Below the pieces are notes generated by a model that was given only the letters and a program-made list of their open reading frames with translations, ran no database searches and was not told where the DNA came from. A DNA stretch of 35,354 nucleotides, from contig JAIQEZ010000043.1 in the NCBI GenBank assembly GCA_020073545.1, positions 1-35,354 on the forward strand, read 5' to 3'. Positions 7,913 through 18,291 of this stretch are shown here, one piece after another (position 1 is the stretch's first letter; each line of letters starts with the position of its first letter). The position numbers were made by a program, and so were the translations under genes. Source of the stretch: Terriglobia bacterium. GTDB taxonomy: Bacteria > Acidobacteriota > Terriglobia > UBA7540.

Positions 7913-8416
7913 ATGATTGTCCTTGACGCGTCCACTCTGATTCTGATGGCCAAGATCGAACTTCTCAGCCCGTTCCTGGCCGGCGTGGAGTCGCAGGTTG
8001 CCATTCCGACGGAGGTCGAGCGGGAGTGCTGTGGTGTCAAGAAGACGCTGGATGCGCTGATGATTCAAAAAGCGCTGGAGGAATCGCGAATTCAGGTCGT
8101 GGCGGTCAAGAACCCCAAGCTCATTGCCAAACTGCAAGCCGATTTCAGCTTGGGCAAAGGCGAAGCGGAAGCCATCGCGCTCGCCATTAAGGAAAAGGCC
8201 GAGTTGTTGGGAATCGACGATAAGAACGGCATCAATGCGGCGAAGTTGCTCGGCATTCCGTTCACCACCGCCGTGGGCATTCTGGTTCGGAGCCGCGAAA
8301 AGGGCCTGCTCGATCACAGCGACGCGCTGGCGAAACTCACGGCGCTTGCCGAGTACGGACGCTATAAGCATTCGATCGTCGAAGACGCGAGACGCAGAAT
8401 GGAGCCGCGAAAATGA
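7913..8416 (+). CDS. PIN-like toxin, DUF3368 family
   Basis: A 167-residue PIN-fold protein, probably a ribonuclease toxin. It opens with 'MIVLDAST', where the first acidic metal ligand (D5) sits on strand 1, followed by 'PTEVEREC', 'GKGEAEAIALA' and 'LLGIDDKNGINAAKLLG', which supply the other acidic residues of the active site. The pattern 'GEAEAIALA...LGIDD...A..LGI...TAVGIL' is the DUF3368 signature. I chose the ATG at 7913, not an upstream in-frame ATG at 7832, because 7832 precedes the promoter. The stop overlaps the next start by 4 bp (ATGA), so the pair is translationally coupled. Toxin-first order is the reverse of classical vapBC. Confidence 0.85.
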   Translation: MIVLDASTLILMAKIELLSPFLAGVESQVAIPTEVERECCGVKKTLDALMIQKALEESRIQVVAVKNPKLIAKLQADFSLGKGEAEAIALAIKEKAELLGIDDKNGINAAKLLGIPFTTAVGILVRSREKGLLDHSDALAKLTALAEYGRYKHSIVEDARRRMEPRK

Positions 8417-8709
8417 CCAAGACGATGAGTATCCGCATGGATCGAGAGAACTACGAGTTCCTCACCGAGATCACCAAACAAGAGCGCAGCGATCTCTCCA
8501 AGGCGGTACGCGACCTGGTGACGCGAGGCAGGGTACTGCTGGCCGTGGAGCGGTACAAGAAGGGAGACGCTTCTCTCGGCAAAGCCGCTCAACTGGCAGG
8601 GCTTTCTGTGGGGCAGATGATGACCCTCCTGGCGGAATTTGGCGTGGAAAGTAGGATCGAGAAAGACGACTATCTCGAAGGGCTGAAGAACCTTGCCAAG
8701 GCATGGTAG
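8413..8709 (+). CDS. UPF0175 family antitoxin
   Basis: A 98-residue protein. The N-terminal half resembles a ribbon-helix-helix DNA-binding unit ('MSIRMDRENYEFLTEITKQERSD'), and the C-terminal half is UPF0175-like ('AVERYKKGDASLGKAAQLAGLSVGQMMTLLAEFGV'), a helix-turn-helix-like segment. UPF0175 proteins are regularly found next to DUF3368 PIN proteins and are taken as their antitoxins. It overlaps the toxin stop by 4 bp. The likely binding site is the inverted repeat upstream of the operon. The family assignment is firm; the neutralising role is inferred from pairing. Confidence 0.85.
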   Translation: MTKTMSIRMDRENYEFLTEITKQERSDLSKAVRDLVTRGRVLLAVERYKKGDASLGKAAQLAGLSVGQMMTLLAEFGVESRIEKDDYLEGLKNLAKAW

Positions 8710-8837
8710 CGGACTGCGAGTTCTCAGGCGTCAGCTACTGACTCCTTTGTTCTGACTCCTGCCTCCTGCTTTTCCCCGCACGCCTGTGGCTTGTGGCCAG
8801 CAACTCGAGCCCTGTACCGGCTGGTGCAGGACGAGCC

Positions 8838-8860
8838 GCAGACGCAAACGCGGCGTCTGC
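8838..8860 (-). terminator. Hairpin just after the TPR gene stop
   Basis: GCAGACGC (8838-8845) and GCGTCTGC (8853-8860) form a perfect 8-bp stem with a 7-nt loop immediately downstream of the minus-strand gene ending at 8862. No T-tract follows on the minus strand, so a Rho-independent function is uncertain. Confidence 0.3.
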
Positions 8861-8861
8861 G

Positions 8862-9842
8862 CTACTTGTTCGATGTCAAACCTTTCGCATTCTCCCAGAG
8901 CCCAACGTAATAGCCCGTCAGGACAAATTCTCTCACAAGGTGATTTCTAATTACTGTCCCACGGTCCCTCAACCACGGGAGCTTCTGCATGAAGTTGGCA
9001 AAGGTACTCTCCATGCATGAATCAAGTGCTCTACGGACGAGCGGCCATGGAATCGGATTTCCGGTCTTCATTAAGGCTGCATGATAAGTGATAGGAATCC
9101 CATCCCCCTCGTGACTAGTGCACAGCTGGCTTGCGGCTTCTTGTGTGAGCGAGGCGAAGTAGCAGGAGCGGCCTAGAAGCCCGAGTGAAGCTTTGGCGAT
9201 GGCGTACCCCGCGCAGCAAAAGCCGACCCCGAAGCCGAAGGCGTCGCGTGGGTCAAGATCGTCAAGGCCCTTGATTCCGTAAAAGCGCAGCGGGATCTTG
9301 GCGGACATCGCCTTACCAAACCTGTCGGTCAACCCAGACTCCGCAAAGTCCGTTGAGAAGAGAAGTTCGTCTGCAGCTTTGAGCAGATCATCGAGGGTCA
9401 CTTTCCTACCGGCAACGTTCGCCTCTCTAGAAGATCGCTCCCACTCTTCGTGATAGCGGGTAACAATTGCATAAGCCTGAGACGGGTCCAGAGAAGCAGC
9501 GCGCTCTAAGACGTTTATGTATTCCTTGAGGTACCGGTCAGCCCCTTCATGATCTAGGCAAGCATATTTCTTGAAGTGTTTCGCGCCGAGGGAATATTCC
9601 TTCGTCTCGACGTAGCATACGGCCAGGTTATAGTGCGCCTGTGCGTCGGTCGGATCAAGTTCTATAACGCGCGTAAAGGAGCGCGCCGCTCTGCTGAATT
9701 GACCGCGCTGCAAGGCGTCGACGCCTTCGTCGAAGGTCTTGTCTATCTCAGGATTAGGCGTTCCAGGTATTCGCACGTCAGTCTCGCCTACCTTGCTCAG
9801 TGTCACACCGGCGGCCGTCGGATGCATCGCCTTGTTAGGCAC
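8862..9842 (-). CDS. TPR-repeat protein of unknown function
   Basis: About 326 residues. Residues 30-110 carry tetratricopeptide-type repeats ('GVDALQRGQFSRAARSFTRVIELDP', 'AQAHYNLAVCYVETKEYSLGAKHFKKY'), which usually bind other proteins. The remaining two thirds match nothing I recognise; they contain a hydrophobic glycine/cysteine-rich patch 'AFGFGVGFCCAGYAIAKASLG'. The start is uncertain: the GTG at 9842 and the ATG at 9827 both lie inside a sequence that looks like one half of an integron attC site, so translation may really start at the GTG at 9806 or later. The upstream RES gene ends 7 bases inside the same sequence. It may be a cassette-borne accessory gene. Confidence 0.7.
   Translation of the reverse strand: MPNKAMHPTAAGVTLSKVGETDVRIPGTPNPEIDKTFDEGVDALQRGQFSRAARSFTRVIELDPTDAQAHYNLAVCYVETKEYSLGAKHFKKYACLDHEGADRYLKEYINVLERAASLDPSQAYAIVTRYHEEWERSSREANVAGRKVTLDDLLKAADELLFSTDFAESGLTDRFGKAMSAKIPLRFYGIKGLDDLDPRDAFGFGVGFCCAGYAIAKASLGLLGRSCYFASLTQEAASQLCTSHEGDGIPITYHAALMKTGNPIPWPLVRRALDSCMESTFANFMQKLPWLRDRGTVIRNHLVREFVLTGYYVGLWENAKGLTSNK
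9806..9840 (-). repeat. attC-like half site (integron cassette recombination site remnant)
   Basis: On the minus strand the sequence begins GCCTAACAAGGCGATGCA, then CCGACGGCCGCC. GCCTAAC fits the RYYYAAC core of attC sites and overlaps the stop codon of the RES gene, just as in gene cassettes. I could not find the matching distal half (GTTRRRY) within the next 130 bp, so it is incomplete, degenerate, or coincidental. Confidence 0.4.
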
Positions 9843-10629
9843 CGCTGGTGCTACGTTCCACAGACGCGTCTGTTACGAAGTACGGATTCGCTGCGGGCGA
9901 CGCATCCAGCTTCACTCCGCGAATCTGACGGAGTCCACAGTTCACAAGCACGGCGACCTCCGTATCGAAAAGCGCAACATTGTGACCTAGCCCGAGAGAG
10001 CTTCCGTAAGCGACGCCATCAAGGCCGTTCTCCCGAAAGAACTCGGCGACTACCTGAGTGGGCGCGTAATCGGCAGTGTTGTCGTCAGGAGTTACAGGCT
10101 GAGAAAAAGCGCGATCGATGTCCCGCCAGACCGCTCGCTCGCGCTCCTCCGGTTCGGGTTCTCCGAAATACATCATCAATCGGTGATCGTCGGTCACACA
10201 GTTGACGACGCGCACATCCCGCTTGAGAGCGAATTGGGCGATAGACACATACGATCCAATCCAGGGCCGGACCTCTGCCACCGCAATATCCTGATCCGTC
10301 GCGAGGTACAGGTACGGAATGCCCTTTGGATTCGCTCGGTTCTCGCGAGAGCGGTTACGAAGCGGTTTCATCCGTTCAACATCGAACGGAGCCGGCAACT
10401 CCTCAACCACGCCCCCTCCCAGATCCTCGGGGTGCCAAGCGTGCCCCAACTGAGCGCGCCAGAGCGCGGAACCCGACGGGATGACTTCCTGCCGAGCAAC
10501 GCTGGTTGCAAGCACTGCTTTCAAGAAGGCGGCTTGCTCAGGGTTTCTGGCGTACCTCCGGCGCTTCGTGACTGACAGCGCGAACTGCCGGTAGCTACGG
10601 TACGACTCGAATTCCCCCGTGTTACTCAT
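9835..10629 (-). CDS. RES-domain protein (ADP-ribosyltransferase/NAD phosphorylase-like toxin family)
   Basis: 264 residues from the chosen start. The three residues that name the RES domain are visible in order: Arg in 'ALWRAQ', Glu in 'VAEVRPW' and Ser in 'YGSSLG'. RES proteins are toxins of RES-Xre pairs that degrade or modify NAD, and here the domain spans most of the chain. A perfect GGGAGG lies 6 nt before the ATG at 10629, so I prefer it over the upstream ATG at 10665. No Xre antitoxin gene is adjacent on either side, so it is either an orphan or paired elsewhere. Its stop codon lies inside the attC-like sequence, which suggests transfer as a cassette. Confidence 0.82.
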   Translation of the reverse strand: MSNTGEFESYRSYRQFALSVTKRRRYARNPEQAAFLKAVLATSVARQEVIPSGSALWRAQLGHAWHPEDLGGGVVEELPAPFDVERMKPLRNRSRENRANPKGIPYLYLATDQDIAVAEVRPWIGSYVSIAQFALKRDVRVVNCVTDDHRLMMYFGEPEPEERERAVWRDIDRAFSQPVTPDDNTADYAPTQVVAEFFRENGLDGVAYGSSLGLGHNVALFDTEVAVLVNCGLRQIRGVKLDASPAANPYFVTDASVERSTSGA

Positions 10630-11155
10630 TGCGACCTCCCAACTCCTGTTCATGGTTACCCCCACGAAAACCCGTCCCGGTCGGCACGAGACGAAAACAT
10701 GACAGACGAGTGCCGTTCCAACTTAATCAGCCAAGAAACCGGCGTCGCCGTCGTGTCACAGACTTTCGGCGGCGACCATTCCGGTTCGGTCGAAACTGTT
10801 GGAACGGCTCGAGCCGCGGCAGCAACTGCCCAGATTAGACCGCCTGTTAACCTGCAAGTCAAATCCGCCGCATCTGGGTGTCAAGCCGCATTGGGGGGCT
10901 GTCCCTAATTGCGGTGTCTCGCCGAGCGAAATGCAGAGATCCTTCGCCCGCCACGGCGGGCTCAGGATGACAGAGGGGGCGGCGGGAGAGGGAGGACAGA
11001 AGGGGCGAGTGGAAGCGGGAGGACAGAAACGGCGAGCGGGGTCAGGATGACAGCCTGGATTCCCGCTTTCTCGGGAATGACGGCGCGTGGCCTAGGCTGA
11101 CGGTCGCCGCGGCGACCTGCCCCTACACTGCGGAACGCGCCTGGCGCGCCGGGGT
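10630..11155. other. Intergenic region with a large imperfect palindrome and short repeats
   Basis: No gene is supported. At 10712-10808 a 97-bp imperfect palindrome has 11-bp outer arms (GCCGTTCCAAC/GTTGGAACGGC), plus inner arms AACCGG/CCGGTT and GTCGCCG/CGGCGAC. At 10936-10973 lies a second copy of the dispersed repeat seen at 7700-7735. Near 10990-11040 the phrase GGGAGGACAGAA occurs twice in tandem, and 11042-11085 adds a further repeat-like TCAGGATGACAG and a GGATTCCCGC...GGGAATGAC palindrome. Confidence 0.5.
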
Positions 11156-12934
11156 CTAAAGGCTATCGATTAAGACCAACAGGGAAGATCCATTTGCATT
11201 GCCGACGATCTGGTAGAGCGTGCCGGTGCGCGAGTTGACGGCCAAGCCGGCAGGAGAGTCGCCCTGGGGAAGAGCGATCTCGCCGAGCAGCGCGTTGGTC
11301 GCGCCATCAAAGACCTTGAGGACTTGAGGAGAAAGAGACTGGTCAACGACGTATACGCGGTTCCGTGTGGGATTAACGGCAATCGCCCCGGGTTGGGAGA
11401 CGGGGAGCGTAGCGATCACCGACTCGGTGGTGCCGTCAATGACCTGCACGCCGCCTCCGGAGATTGCCGCGCCGTACATCCGGTTTGTCTGGGCATTGAC
11501 CGCGCTGATCACCGCCGAAAACGGGGCGGTGGTGGTGACCAAGGTGCCGGAGTCAATCTTTTCTTCCGTTTTTGTACCCGCATAGACGTATAGGACATGG
11601 GTAACCGGATTAACCGCGAGGGCGCTCATGACGCCACCGGAACCGATGTAACCGCTCACCAGCCGGTCCGCACCCCCGTCAATCAGGAAGGCGGGGTCAT
11701 CATTCGCGCCGCACTGGCCCCCTCCCCAAACCTGATTGCTGCTCGAATCCACAACCGCCCCAATCGGGCAGCCAAACGCCTTGATCTCGGCAATCAGATG
11801 GCCGTCCTCGGAGCTATAGACGTAGATCGTCCCGCTGTAAACACCGCCGGCGTAGACCTTCCCCGTGGCCGGATTCACGTGTGCTCCCGACCCGGTTCCT
11901 AACGTCGCCACGACCTTATTTGTGCTGCCATCGATCATCACCACCTGCTGACCCGCCGAGGCGCCGCCGCTGGTAAACACCTTGTTGGTGGTGGGGTCTA
12001 CATCAACGGCGTTGCCAGCGCCACTCGGGAGCGAAAAACGCGCCACCACTCGCAGCGCACCGGGCGATGGGCCAATTCCCCCCTCTCCGCTTAAGGTCCC
12101 GGCCGCGCTGACACCCCCACCGGACCAATCCCAGCTCAGAGAGTTGCCTTGAGGAACGACCTTGAGAGTGCCCCCGTCAATGCATTTGTCCTTACCGTAG
12201 GTAATGTGTTCGATATACGAGAGGGTGGAGCCGTCAACACGTTGGAACTCCAGTGAGCCGCCACAACTGAACGAAGGATAATCAATCGAGCCACCGTTTG
12301 GGCCATCCAGTTCCATGGTCACCGGGAAAGCATGAGGCTCGGGTTTGTCCTGCGTCACTGTTCCACGCCACTTTCCCGTCAAAGATCGGCCTCGGGAGGG
12401 TGGCAGCGTCCCGGGCGATGGCCCAACCTCCTCCAGCATGGCCTTCACCGTGGCTACTTGTCCGGCCACAACCGTGACGGGTTGTTGGTATTGCTTCCTG
12501 CCCGCGAGAGAGATTCTCAGTGTGTGGTCACCCGGCTTGGGACTCCCGATCACCAGGCGCCCCTGGGGGCTTGCCTGCCCCACAAGTATGTCGTCGAGAT
12601 AGACTTGGGCGTCCGGTGAGGTCTCAACCACAATCTGCGCAGGCTTGGGCGCAAGTTCCTGGAGCGTTCTGATCAGCTCGTCCGTCGCTCCGGCGCCACG
12701 CAGCTCGTCTTCCGCCTCAGGAGTCAGCTCGAAATTGATCCCCCGATCATGCGCAATGTCAGCCACGCGGCGGGAAGAGACGCCTCCCTTCAGCAACTCC
12801 ACGACTTCATCTTTCAAAAGAGGTCTGCGTGGGTTTTGCGCGCTTGCGGGCAGGGAAGAAAGCCCCGCGCAAAAGACCAGAACCACGGCCAGCGTACGTG
12901 CCGCGCTGCGAACTAGGGCTGTGGGGATTAGCAT
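11156..12934 (-). CDS. Secreted PEGA-domain and YncE-like beta-propeller protein
   Basis: 592 residues from the ATG at 12934, chosen because AGGAGAG lies just upstream and a signal peptide then follows directly ('LAVVLVFCAGLSSLPASAQ'); a start 15 codons earlier would bury it. Residues 35-90 are helical. Residues about 98-165 form a PEGA domain ('ETSPDAQVYLDDILVGQASPQGRL', 'GDHTLRISLAGRKQY'), usually a surface-exposed beta-sandwich. About 185-280 is a beta-rich domain with paired cysteines ('FSCGGSLEF', 'KDKCIDGG'). About 290-592 is a propeller with repeated 'vnp.tn.vyv' blades ('VDPTTNKVFTSGG', 'VNPATGKVYAGG', 'VNPTRNRVYVVD'), like YncE. It probably acts outside the cytoplasm; the ligand is unknown. 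Confidence 0.85.
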   Translation of the reverse strand: MLIPTALVRSAARTLAVVLVFCAGLSSLPASAQNPRRPLLKDEVVELLKGGVSSRRVADIAHDRGINFELTPEAEDELRGAGATDELIRTLQELAPKPAQIVVETSPDAQVYLDDILVGQASPQGRLVIGSPKPGDHTLRISLAGRKQYQQPVTVVAGQVATVKAMLEEVGPSPGTLPPSRGRSLTGKWRGTVTQDKPEPHAFPVTMELDGPNGGSIDYPSFSCGGSLEFQRVDGSTLSYIEHITYGKDKCIDGGTLKVVPQGNSLSWDWSGGGVSAAGTLSGEGGIGPSPGALRVVARFSLPSGAGNAVDVDPTTNKVFTSGGASAGQQVVMIDGSTNKVVATLGTGSGAHVNPATGKVYAGGVYSGTIYVYSSEDGHLIAEIKAFGCPIGAVVDSSSNQVWGGGQCGANDDPAFLIDGGADRLVSGYIGSGGVMSALAVNPVTHVLYVYAGTKTEEKIDSGTLVTTTAPFSAVISAVNAQTNRMYGAAISGGGVQVIDGTTESVIATLPVSQPGAIAVNPTRNRVYVVDQSLSPQVLKVFDGATNALLGEIALPQGDSPAGLAVNSRTGTLYQIVGNANGSSLLVLIDSL

Positions 12935-13129
12935 GTGCTCTCCTACTGTGGCCAGCGAGCAGGTGGGCCCGGCCGCCAAACGCTCACAACTCCTTCAGGT
13001 CCCGTTCCACGCAGGCGACCGCGCGCGGGCGGGGCGCCACTTCCGGCCCAGCGCTGGAAACTCCGTTGGGCGGCTGGTCGGCTCGGGGCCTGATACATCG
13101 CTGTCGCCTCGCGCACCCACGAACCTTCC

Positions 13130-13639
13130 TTAAAGACTGCAGGCCTGTTGCGCGTTCGCGGGGTCGAGCGCCGCAGAGCCTTCGTCGATATGGCGAATCA
13201 TGCCGCCTTTATCGATCACGAATGTGACACGGTTGGCGAAGAGGTGAGTGAAGCTGAGAACTCCGTAAGCCTTGGCCACTTTCTTTTCAGTGTCGCTCAA
13301 GAGAGGAAAACGCGCACCTGTCTGCTCAGCAAATCTGCGGTTTCTTTCCTGGCTATCGAGGCTGATCCCCAGCACCTGGGCGCCCGCTGCCTCGAACTTG
13401 GCGATATCACCCTGATACGCCTTTATTTCTTTTGTTCAACCCGGCGTGGAGGCGCGGATATAAAACGCCAACACCACCGCCTTCTTGCCGTAGAAATCAC
13501 GGAGCTTAACGATCGCGCCATCTTGATCCGGAAGGGCAAAGTCCGGGGCGCGATCGCCGACCTTCAGATCCGAAGCCGGGGCAAACAACGGCATAAGGAA
13601 GATGCTCAGCACGACGATCACGGCGAGTTGTTTTGCCAT
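13130..13639 (-). CDS. Exported peroxiredoxin (AhpC/TSA-BCP type) with in-frame UGA read as selenocysteine
   Basis: 169 residues if the UGA at 13438-13436 is decoded. The signal peptide is '[23 protein letters not shown]', followed by '[15 protein letters not shown]', typical of BCP/AhpC-TSA peroxiredoxins. The frame then reads '[19 protein letters not shown]': position 68 is where the family has its peroxidatic cysteine (TPGCT). The frame stays open through 'VLGISLDSQ', 'FPLLSD' and '[15 protein letters not shown]' to a TAA. A 9-bp hairpin sits 14 nt after the UGA. A standard annotation would break this into two pieces. It reduces peroxides in the periplasm. It lies 76 bp after the paralogue and is probably co-transcribed. 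Confidence 0.85.
13400..13421 (-). promoter_or_regulatory. SECIS-like hairpin in peroxiredoxin 1 mRNA
   Basis: In the mRNA, the arm GGCGUAUCA pairs with UGAUA-U-CGCC around a GGG loop. This gives 9 base pairs with one bulged U on the 3' side, starting 14 nt after the UGA. Bacterial SECIS elements are hairpins just downstream of the UGA with a G in the apical loop and often a bulged U, so shape and distance fit. The paralogous gene has the same hairpin at the same distance. Confidence 0.7.
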
Positions 13640-13715
13640 AATCGCTCAAGAAATGAAGGGACGGCGCGCAGGCCTGCCGCTCGCGGCCTGCTCCTTCCGG
13701 CGTTCTGGCTCCTGA

Positions 13716-14249
<534 letters not shown>

Positions 14250-14295
14250 GAAGTGGCCTCCCTATGAATATGTCGCAGTCCCAAGCCCAGCCCTG

Positions 14296-14301
14296 ATTAT
14301 A
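14296..14301 (-). promoter_or_regulatory. Candidate -10 box of the peroxiredoxin operon
   Basis: A perfect TATAAT on the minus strand lies 47 bp upstream of the peroxiredoxin ATG at 14249. No good -35 hexamer was found at 16-18 bp, so it may depend on an activator or an alternative sigma factor. The rest of 14302-14488 holds no supported gene. Confidence 0.35.
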
Positions 14302-14488
14302 CGCCCAAAGCCTGCGGACGAGGGCTTTTCCGAAGCCGCCGGGGCGGGGAGGCACTGGGTAAACGGCGCCCGAGGAGCGGGGGCGAAGGCTTTCCAACGA
14401 CTTATTCTGGACCCCCATCCAGGGTGGACCCAAGAAGACCAACCTATTAAATTCCTTTAAACGATTGAAAACAAGCATAAAACAGTAC

Positions 14489-14517
14489 TTGACAAGAACA
14501 CACTCATATTCTATTAT
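14489..14517 (+). promoter_or_regulatory. Consensus sigma70 promoter of hsp20
   Basis: TTGACA (14489-14494) and TATTAT (14512-14517) are separated by exactly 17 nt in an AT-rich stretch. A GGGAGGT ribosome-binding site lies at 14551-14557, 8 nt before the ATG. No CIRCE inverted repeat is present, so heat control through HrcA at this site is not supported. Confidence 0.75.
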
Positions 14518-14565
14518 GTAATCGTACTAAGGGAATAGAAAACGACCCAAGGGAGGTTAGAGACC

Positions 14566-15015
14566 ATGGCGATTGTTCGATATGGACCAGTATTCCCGAT
14601 GGCCGCACAGAACCAACTTGAACGCTTTTTACGCGAAACCTTCTCTCCCGTATTGGGTGAGGAGGAGGCTTCGACCCGGACTTGGGCGCCGCCCGTGGAC
14701 ATCTACGAAAACGGCGAGAGCCTGGTGCTGAAGGCGGAACTGCCCGGCGTCAATCCTGATGACGTGGAGATTCGCGTCGAGGACAACACCCTCTACCTGA
14801 AGGGTGAGCGCAAGTTCGAAAAGGATGTGCAGGAGCAGAACTACCATCGCGTCGAGCGTTCTTACGGGACCTTTACGCGCACCTTCTCGCTCCCCAACAG
14901 TATCGACGCGGACAAGGTTGCGGCCAATTACAAGGACGGCGTTCTGACGCTGACCATGCCCAAGAAGGAAGAAGCGAAACCGAAGACCATCAAGATCAAC
15001 GTCGCCAAGAACTAA
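14566..15015 (+). CDS. Small heat shock protein, Hsp20/alpha-crystallin family
   Basis: 149 residues. The alpha-crystallin domain spans about 43-140: 'WAPPVDIYENGESLVLKAELPGVNPDDVEI' and the edge strand 'DNTLYLKGER', followed by the 'ERSYGTFTRTFSLPNSIDADKVAANYKDGVLTLTMPK' hallmark with the G-V-L motif. The short C-terminal tail carries a 'TIKINV' anchor of the I-x-I type used in oligomer assembly. It is an ATP-independent holdase that keeps unfolding proteins soluble. The next gene is clpB, whose disaggregase partner system refolds sHsp-bound clients. It has its own promoter and terminator, so it is probably transcribed alone. Confidence 0.96.
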   Translation: MAIVRYGPVFPMAAQNQLERFLRETFSPVLGEEEASTRTWAPPVDIYENGESLVLKAELPGVNPDDVEIRVEDNTLYLKGERKFEKDVQEQNYHRVERSYGTFTRTFSLPNSIDADKVAANYKDGVLTLTMPKKEEAKPKTIKINVAKN

Positions 15016-15080
15016 GATCGTTCGTCCGTGCGGGCGAGGCCCAGCGGGCTTAGCTGGCGCCCACCGTCCGGCGGGTTCTG

Positions 15081-15139
15081 AACCGCGTCGCACGTGCCGG
15101 GGCAGCCTGAACGCTCTGGCGGTCTGCGACGCGGTTTTT
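15081..15139 (+). terminator. Rho-independent terminator of hsp20
   Basis: AACCGCGTCGCA (15081-15092) and TGCGACGCGGTT (15125-15136) form a perfect 12-bp stem closed by a 32-nt loop and followed by TTTTTGTTT. The following 15150-15258 contains several AGCTGA/TCAGC-type inverted repeats of unknown role before clpB. Confidence 0.75.
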
Positions 15140-15258
15140 GTTTGAAAGAAGCCGTCAGCATTCAGCGGCCAGCGATCAGCTAAAGATAGGTGAGCAGCAA
15201 AGGGTTTCGCTGTAAGCTGATGGCTGACTGCCCATAGCTGACAGCAGAGGGCTTCAAT

Positions 15259-17934
<2,676 letters not shown>

Positions 17935-18291
17935 GGTGCAGTCGAAAGTGAGGGGAGGGCCTGTGTATTTGAGCACCTTCCAGCAGCAAGCTCTACTTGT
18001 TCCGGGCTCGCTGTTGAGAGCGAAGACCCCGGGCCCACCGCCGGATCACAGCGGGATTCTCGGAGAACAACTGCCAGACAGAAGATGGTTAGTCGTCCAC
18101 AGCAGGGAGCGAGGTGTGGTGCTCGTGAGGCTTCGGCAGACCTGCGTGACTCGACCTGGGCAGCGTTGGTAACGTTAGTCTGTCGCTCAGCAGGATGCCA
18201 ACTTCATTGACGATGGTTGACTAACAACTGGAAGGAAGTGCCTGCCTGAGGCAAGGGACCGCGGGCAACCGCGCTTCGATGCGAGCGGGGG
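17935..18291. other. Intergenic region, nothing recognised
   Basis: 357 bp between clpB and the convergent 775-aa gene. No credible gene, strong hairpin with a T-tract, or promoter was found. Confidence 0.4.

Noticed and set aside
14461-14565. CIRCE (HrcA) heat-shock operator before hsp20
   Set aside because: No TTAGCACTC-N9-GAGTGCTAA type repeat is present; only a plain sigma70-like promoter is seen.
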